Shown one piece after another: positions 62,101 to 64,000 of a stretch of 64,000 nucleotides of DNA (position 1 is its first letter; every line of letters begins with the position of its first letter). Location of the stretch: positions 27,501-91,500 of the forward strand of contig MVGU01000981.1 of NCBI GenBank assembly GCA_002005505.1, in the 5' to 3' direction. A model generated the notes under the pieces. It saw only the letters and a list, made by a program, of their open reading frames with translations, searched no databases and had not been told where the DNA came from. Both the position numbers and the translations under genes were made by a program. The DNA is from Botryococcus braunii. Taxonomy: Eukaryota > Chlorophyta > Trebouxiophyceae.

Positions 62101-62309
62101 CGGTGCTTGAGCATATGCAGAATCTGGCCAGGGGGGGTGTAGAAACTCAATCCCAGGTAGAAAAAATGCAGAAGGTACAAGAGGGGTTGCGAATGCAGGG
62201 GAAGTCACAAATTCCCCTTCCTCCAGGGACCACCCTTACAAGGGAGCAGCGTTATGTACAGCGCGTGGCTAGGAGAGAGCATTCTGACATCCCATTGCAT
62301 GCCCCCTGA
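59199..62309 (+). CDS. Copia gag-protease-integrase polyprotein, partial (1036 aa)
   Basis: Start ATG 59199 (MTKRGKEKESSS). Capsid region (NFEFWYEALEACANTKG, LEWYKEMEQGIKTGETLKVY); an Ala/Gly/Pro-rich linker; CCHC knuckle CHFCKAKGHFMTDC at about residue 310; protease WLIDSGASVHIVND about 425; pre-integrase zinc finger LWHARLGHPGAS, CSECPKHCESCIQGKH; integrase core VHVDTVGPISPP, VRTDRGSEFLNQQF, QQNGVAERMNRTLKE and FGCVAHVHIPSGQ. The order protease-integrase ahead of RT defines Ty1/copia. The stop TGA (62307-62309) appears to follow a frameshift, since related sequence (EPNMVGLPDMQGQVETVEAM) continues in another frame to 62453. RT is not in the window. Confidence 0.93.
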   Translation: MTKRGKEKESSSETAMSQPGEVSGATPGQSMTGTQSATAEPKVEIDKAAYIPNTSNPKMTVMLDDGGRNFEFWYEALEACANTKGVRAALERPMPGSVENSAIKQWLIQSVPVIWHSQISCHKAAFDFIAWVKNSHTGGSNQDINLEWYKEMEQGIKTGETLKVYLYRMMDLATSLRNNAFILLDHNVGELMVKGLPPVLRLESLEVMATDKPPLELIQRILRAAASRGYKDPPAEGTPQAMAAAAVAGPSGGVAGASSSAGAAPGVGAVPGVGAALPANEQPPAGPSATTFGGRGRGPGRARRPREELTCHFCKAKGHFMTDCGPLRQLQALHQNMQAASVGPAAYWGQGGPQSSPQARWDHGSGRGGPPSSASSPGPPSAYNYPTSQHTFPGWHLPPPPPPSGEAMFISLNVLAPTSHGASSTSWLIDSGASVHIVNDLSLLHNPVMHRQPLPLHLATSDAKGGIIASGSVCLVNARHEVFWLHNVQCVPSAHTNLISVTGAIQDGASFLTDTAGGYTAMKGPEGWCGDITRARGLFFLEFVSPVRGQQVGCRHIDHMAEASHLRKGHVCSERSLWHARLGHPGASSMQRFSKEDLVTGINISLAPCSECPKHCESCIQGKHSRPPFPVSSRPAHHPLDRVHVDTVGPISPPAITGERYWVTVVDESSHQVASLPVKSKDCIPKAVIDLLRFWQTQRGTVVKCVRTDRGSEFLNQQFKEFCAQQGTKMESSAPYTPQQNGVAERMNRTLKERTRTLLVHAAADPSLWKEALETATLLYNVGPTSGRSLTPMELFFGVKPDVSVLRTFGCVAHVHIPSGQRSVFGPKTIPGMFTGYCPQSKAYRVYVGNGVWKESRDVSFIEHLRGAERVGLSKVQPGSVYDSRISPPLGSENLATPQAIPSAAPPTFWDEEDDHGVETLSTGAPGTSGLCAGDQSGDGTIAAHDQGTPTSLDSTVGTPEPSQHSWSVLEHMQNLARGGVETQSQVEKMQKVQEGLRMQGKSQIPLPPGTTLTREQRYVQRVARREHSDIPLHAP

Positions 62310-62453
62310 CCCAGGTCAGGCAATTGTGAGTGAGCCAAACATGGTTGGTCTCCCTGATATGCAGGGGCAGGTTGAGACAGTCGAGGCTATGTTCGGTGCA
62401 GATGTAAGAGATGAGAGCAGTGGGTTAGACATGCCAGCAGTAGGGGAAGCTGG

Positions 62454-62616
62454 TGTAGCGCGCGGCAGGCAGACTCCGCCAGGGTTAGCCCCGTCGGATG
62501 CCAAGCGGTACATTAGGCTAGGCGTAGCCTCTTTAGGCTTCGCGCTAGCACATACGGTGTGGCGCTCGGGCCACACCGGCACTTTCATCGGTGCAAACAA
62601 TTCGGATAACTTTACA
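62454..62616 (+). repeat. Putative 5' LTR of element D (163 bp)
   Basis: Begins TGTAGCGCGC and ends AACTTTACA, followed by a primer-site candidate. Contains hairpins, notably GTGTGGC/GCCACAC around 62559-62578. Very short for an LTR; only one copy is visible, so this is an inference from termini and position. Confidence 0.5.
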
Positions 62617-62618
62617 TT

Positions 62619-62630
62619 TGGTGCCCCATA
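62619..62630 (+). promoter_or_regulatory. Putative primer-binding site of element D
   Basis: TGGTGCCCCATA, 2 nt after the proposed LTR end. It would pair with a tRNA ending TATGGGGCACCA. Different from the site used by A, B and C. Confidence 0.45.
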
Positions 62631-62720
62631 TCGGTCACTTCTGCTTTGATTGGCTTGACAAAATTTTTTTTAAGCATCTTTGCTTTTCGGTTTGGGGTTG
62701 CGCTCCTTTGTTTGGGTTTA

Positions 62721-64000
62721 ATGGCTCTCGTTTTGCCGCCGATCCCGACCGACCTCGTCCCTTTGGTGGGCAAACCTCCTCGATACACGTTAAGGAGGCT
62801 CCCATACCCTGGAAATACTAGACCTTATTATTCATATCTGAAAGAGTTGGATATTGAGGTGCCAGATATTCCAGAGGGTGTTGACCCGGTCGACTCGACT
62901 TCGGGTTATGACTGGAAGGGCTTGCTTTCCAAGGTTTTTGACTTTGAGACTGCTGAGGAAGCTCTTGAGTGGGCAAGGCTCGGCATTGTTGAAGTCATCA
63001 ACGATTTGAAAGAGGCTCGGGCACTTATGACGGAGTGTGCCGATTCAGTTCGGCACCCGTCCTCTGAGGGCGACGATGGCCTAGGCCTTGCACAATGTTC
63101 CAAAGATTTAGTGGAAGCTTCCACTATTTGGGCAAAAGTTGTGTGGAGGTATTGGCTTTGGTGCGCTGCGGCGCGCGCTTTTTATGCTCGGATCCCGAGT
63201 CATGTCCTACACGACAGAAGGGTGACCAGCATAGAGTCGTCCGTCCAGGCTCTTAACACTGATATTGGGTCTTTGGGAACCCAAGTTGGCAGCCTGGACG
63301 GCAAGATGGACGCGATTATGCGTTTGCTGCAAGGATCGGGGGGGGGACAAGGTGCGTCTCCCTCGCCTATGCCTTTCGTTGCTCCTAAAACGAGGCCTCC
63401 AGCGCCTATTTTTAATGGAAGCAAGGATGGGACTAAGATAACAACTTGGTTCGAGCAGTTTGCGGCATACGCGGCGTTGTTGCAGCTCACTCCTGATACG
63501 CTTGTGGATCACGCATCCTTGTGTCTTTCTGGGAAAGCAGCTGAACAATGGGCTTTGATTAAAAAGTCTTTGGCTTTGCATGGCAAGGATGTGAAAGACT
63601 TTGATTTGTTCAAAGCTGAATTGTTGGCCAACTTTGTCGATATGTCAGTGGAAGACACCGTGCGATATCGTTTGGCGCAACTTAAACAATCTGGAACAGT
63701 GGCTCAATACTATACTGCCTTTAGGGCAATAACAGTTGAGGCAGTCACATATCCAGTAACTGGGCCTGAAGCTTGTGCAGCTTTTCGGGCTGGCCTAAAA
63801 CCCGCTCTACTTGAACTCATTATGAAGGATGCCTCGGTAAGGCGTGAGATGAGCAATGTGGAGGCGGTGGTGAAAGCTGCCAAAGAGGCTGAATCTTTGT
63901 TGGCTATGCTTTCAGGTGTCTCCAAGGGAAAGGAGAAGGTCTATGGGGACCGCGAGGAGGGAGAAGTACCTCGGGACCGTGGGACCAAGCGTCCCGCCCA
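62721..64000 (+). CDS. Gag of element D, partial, open to the window edge
   Basis: From ATG 62721 (MALVLPPIPTDLVPLVGK) the frame is open for 426 codons with no stop, so the gene continues beyond the window. A short coiled-coil-like stretch (SIESSVQALNTDIGSL to LDGKMDAIMRLL) precedes a Gly-run and a retrotransposon-gag capsid core: PPAPIFNGSKDGTKITTW, LSGKAAEQWALIKKSL, VRYRLAQLKQSGTVAQYY, AFRAGLKPALLELIM. It ends in a charged region (GKEKVYGDREEGEVPRDRG). The capsid style fits Ty3/gypsy more than copia. No zinc knuckle has been reached yet. Confidence 0.85.
   Translation, partial: MALVLPPIPTDLVPLVGKPPRYTLRRLPYPGNTRPYYSYLKELDIEVPDIPEGVDPVDSTSGYDWKGLLSKVFDFETAEEALEWARLGIVEVINDLKEARALMTECADSVRHPSSEGDDGLGLAQCSKDLVEASTIWAKVVWRYWLWCAAARAFYARIPSHVLHDRRVTSIESSVQALNTDIGSLGTQVGSLDGKMDAIMRLLQGSGGGQGASPSPMPFVAPKTRPPAPIFNGSKDGTKITTWFEQFAAYAALLQLTPDTLVDHASLCLSGKAAEQWALIKKSLALHGKDVKDFDLFKAELLANFVDMSVEDTVRYRLAQLKQSGTVAQYYTAFRAITVEAVTYPVTGPEACAAFRAGLKPALLELIMKDASVRREMSNVEAVVKAAKEAESLLAMLSGVSKGKEKVYGDREEGEVPRDRGTKRPA

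Larger units (their letters stand above)
58117..62453 (+). mobile_element. Ty1/copia element, 5' part, interrupted at 62454
   Basis: LTR 58117-58808, primer site 58809-58824, leader, gag-protease-integrase frame 59199-62309, and further coding-like sequence to 62453. There a different LTR element begins. RT and RNase H should lie beyond the window. The element starts directly at the end of a CT tract. Confidence 0.85.
62454..64000 (+). mobile_element. LTR retrotransposon D, 5' end only, inserted in the copia element
   Basis: A short LTR-like segment, a possible primer site and a gag frame running off the window. The copia coding-like sequence ends exactly at TGTAG (62454). The matching 3' end and target duplication are outside the window. 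Confidence 0.65.

Overview
The window is eukaryotic nuclear DNA, almost certainly from the green lineage. An early-diverging streptophyte such as a charophyte alga would fit, but the sequence alone does not fix the species. The evidence is a spliced translation elongation factor gene (eEF1B-gamma) with GT/AG introns, a Penelope-like element with an N-terminal GIY-YIG nuclease (an arrangement known from green algae), Ty3/gypsy chromoviruses, a Ty1/copia element primed from the initiator tRNA, a hAT transposase, and very long GA/CT, CA, CTA and ATT microsatellites. No bacterial-type operons are present.

Layout. (1) 1-2760: the 5' part of an eEF1B-gamma gene on the minus strand. Three coding exons (2561-2406, 1913-1803, 744-643) join in frame; the introns hold large CT/GA arrays; the gene runs off the left edge. 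(2) About 2760-7723: a Penelope-like retroelement on the plus strand with a GIY-YIG nuclease ahead of the reverse transcriptase and two frameshifts. (3) 7729-19945: Ty3/gypsy element A (minus strand, 261-bp LTRs, target duplication ACGAC), split by gypsy element B1 (9158-15339, minus, 448-bp LTRs, duplication CCTGG). (4) 19951-23700: GA, CTA and ATT microsatellites with little else. (5) About 23703-26455: a hAT DNA transposon whose ends carry many GTTGCCA/TGGCAAC palindromes. (6) 26616-48442: a three-level nest. Gypsy C1 (minus) contains gypsy B2 (plus, 28461-42830), which contains gypsy C2 (plus, 30261-37683), a second copy of the outermost family. Every level has a clean 5-bp target duplication (AAAGC, TCCAG, TTTGG). 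(7) 48443-58113: a repeat mosaic with a tandem 1.04-kb duplication, a duplicated coding-like block, a 250-bp dispersed repeat, a gypsy integrase fragment, a CA array, a perfect 36-bp palindrome and a satellite whose units each carry an expanded CT tract. (8) 58117-62453: the 5' part of a Ty1/copia element (LTR, half-tRNA primer site, gag-protease-integrase), interrupted at 62454 by a further LTR element whose gag frame runs off the right edge.

The genes do not form one pathway. Apart from eEF1B-gamma the window is a record of repeated insertion. The LTR pairs of B1, B2, C1 and C2 look identical by eye apart from two extra GA units in one C1 LTR, so most of the nest is recent. C2 looks nearly competent: its pol is open and only a gag nonsense codon is seen. 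The three gypsy families A, B and C share the same 12-nt primer-binding site, which implies one common primer tRNA. All comparisons were made by reading; no alignment or database search was run.
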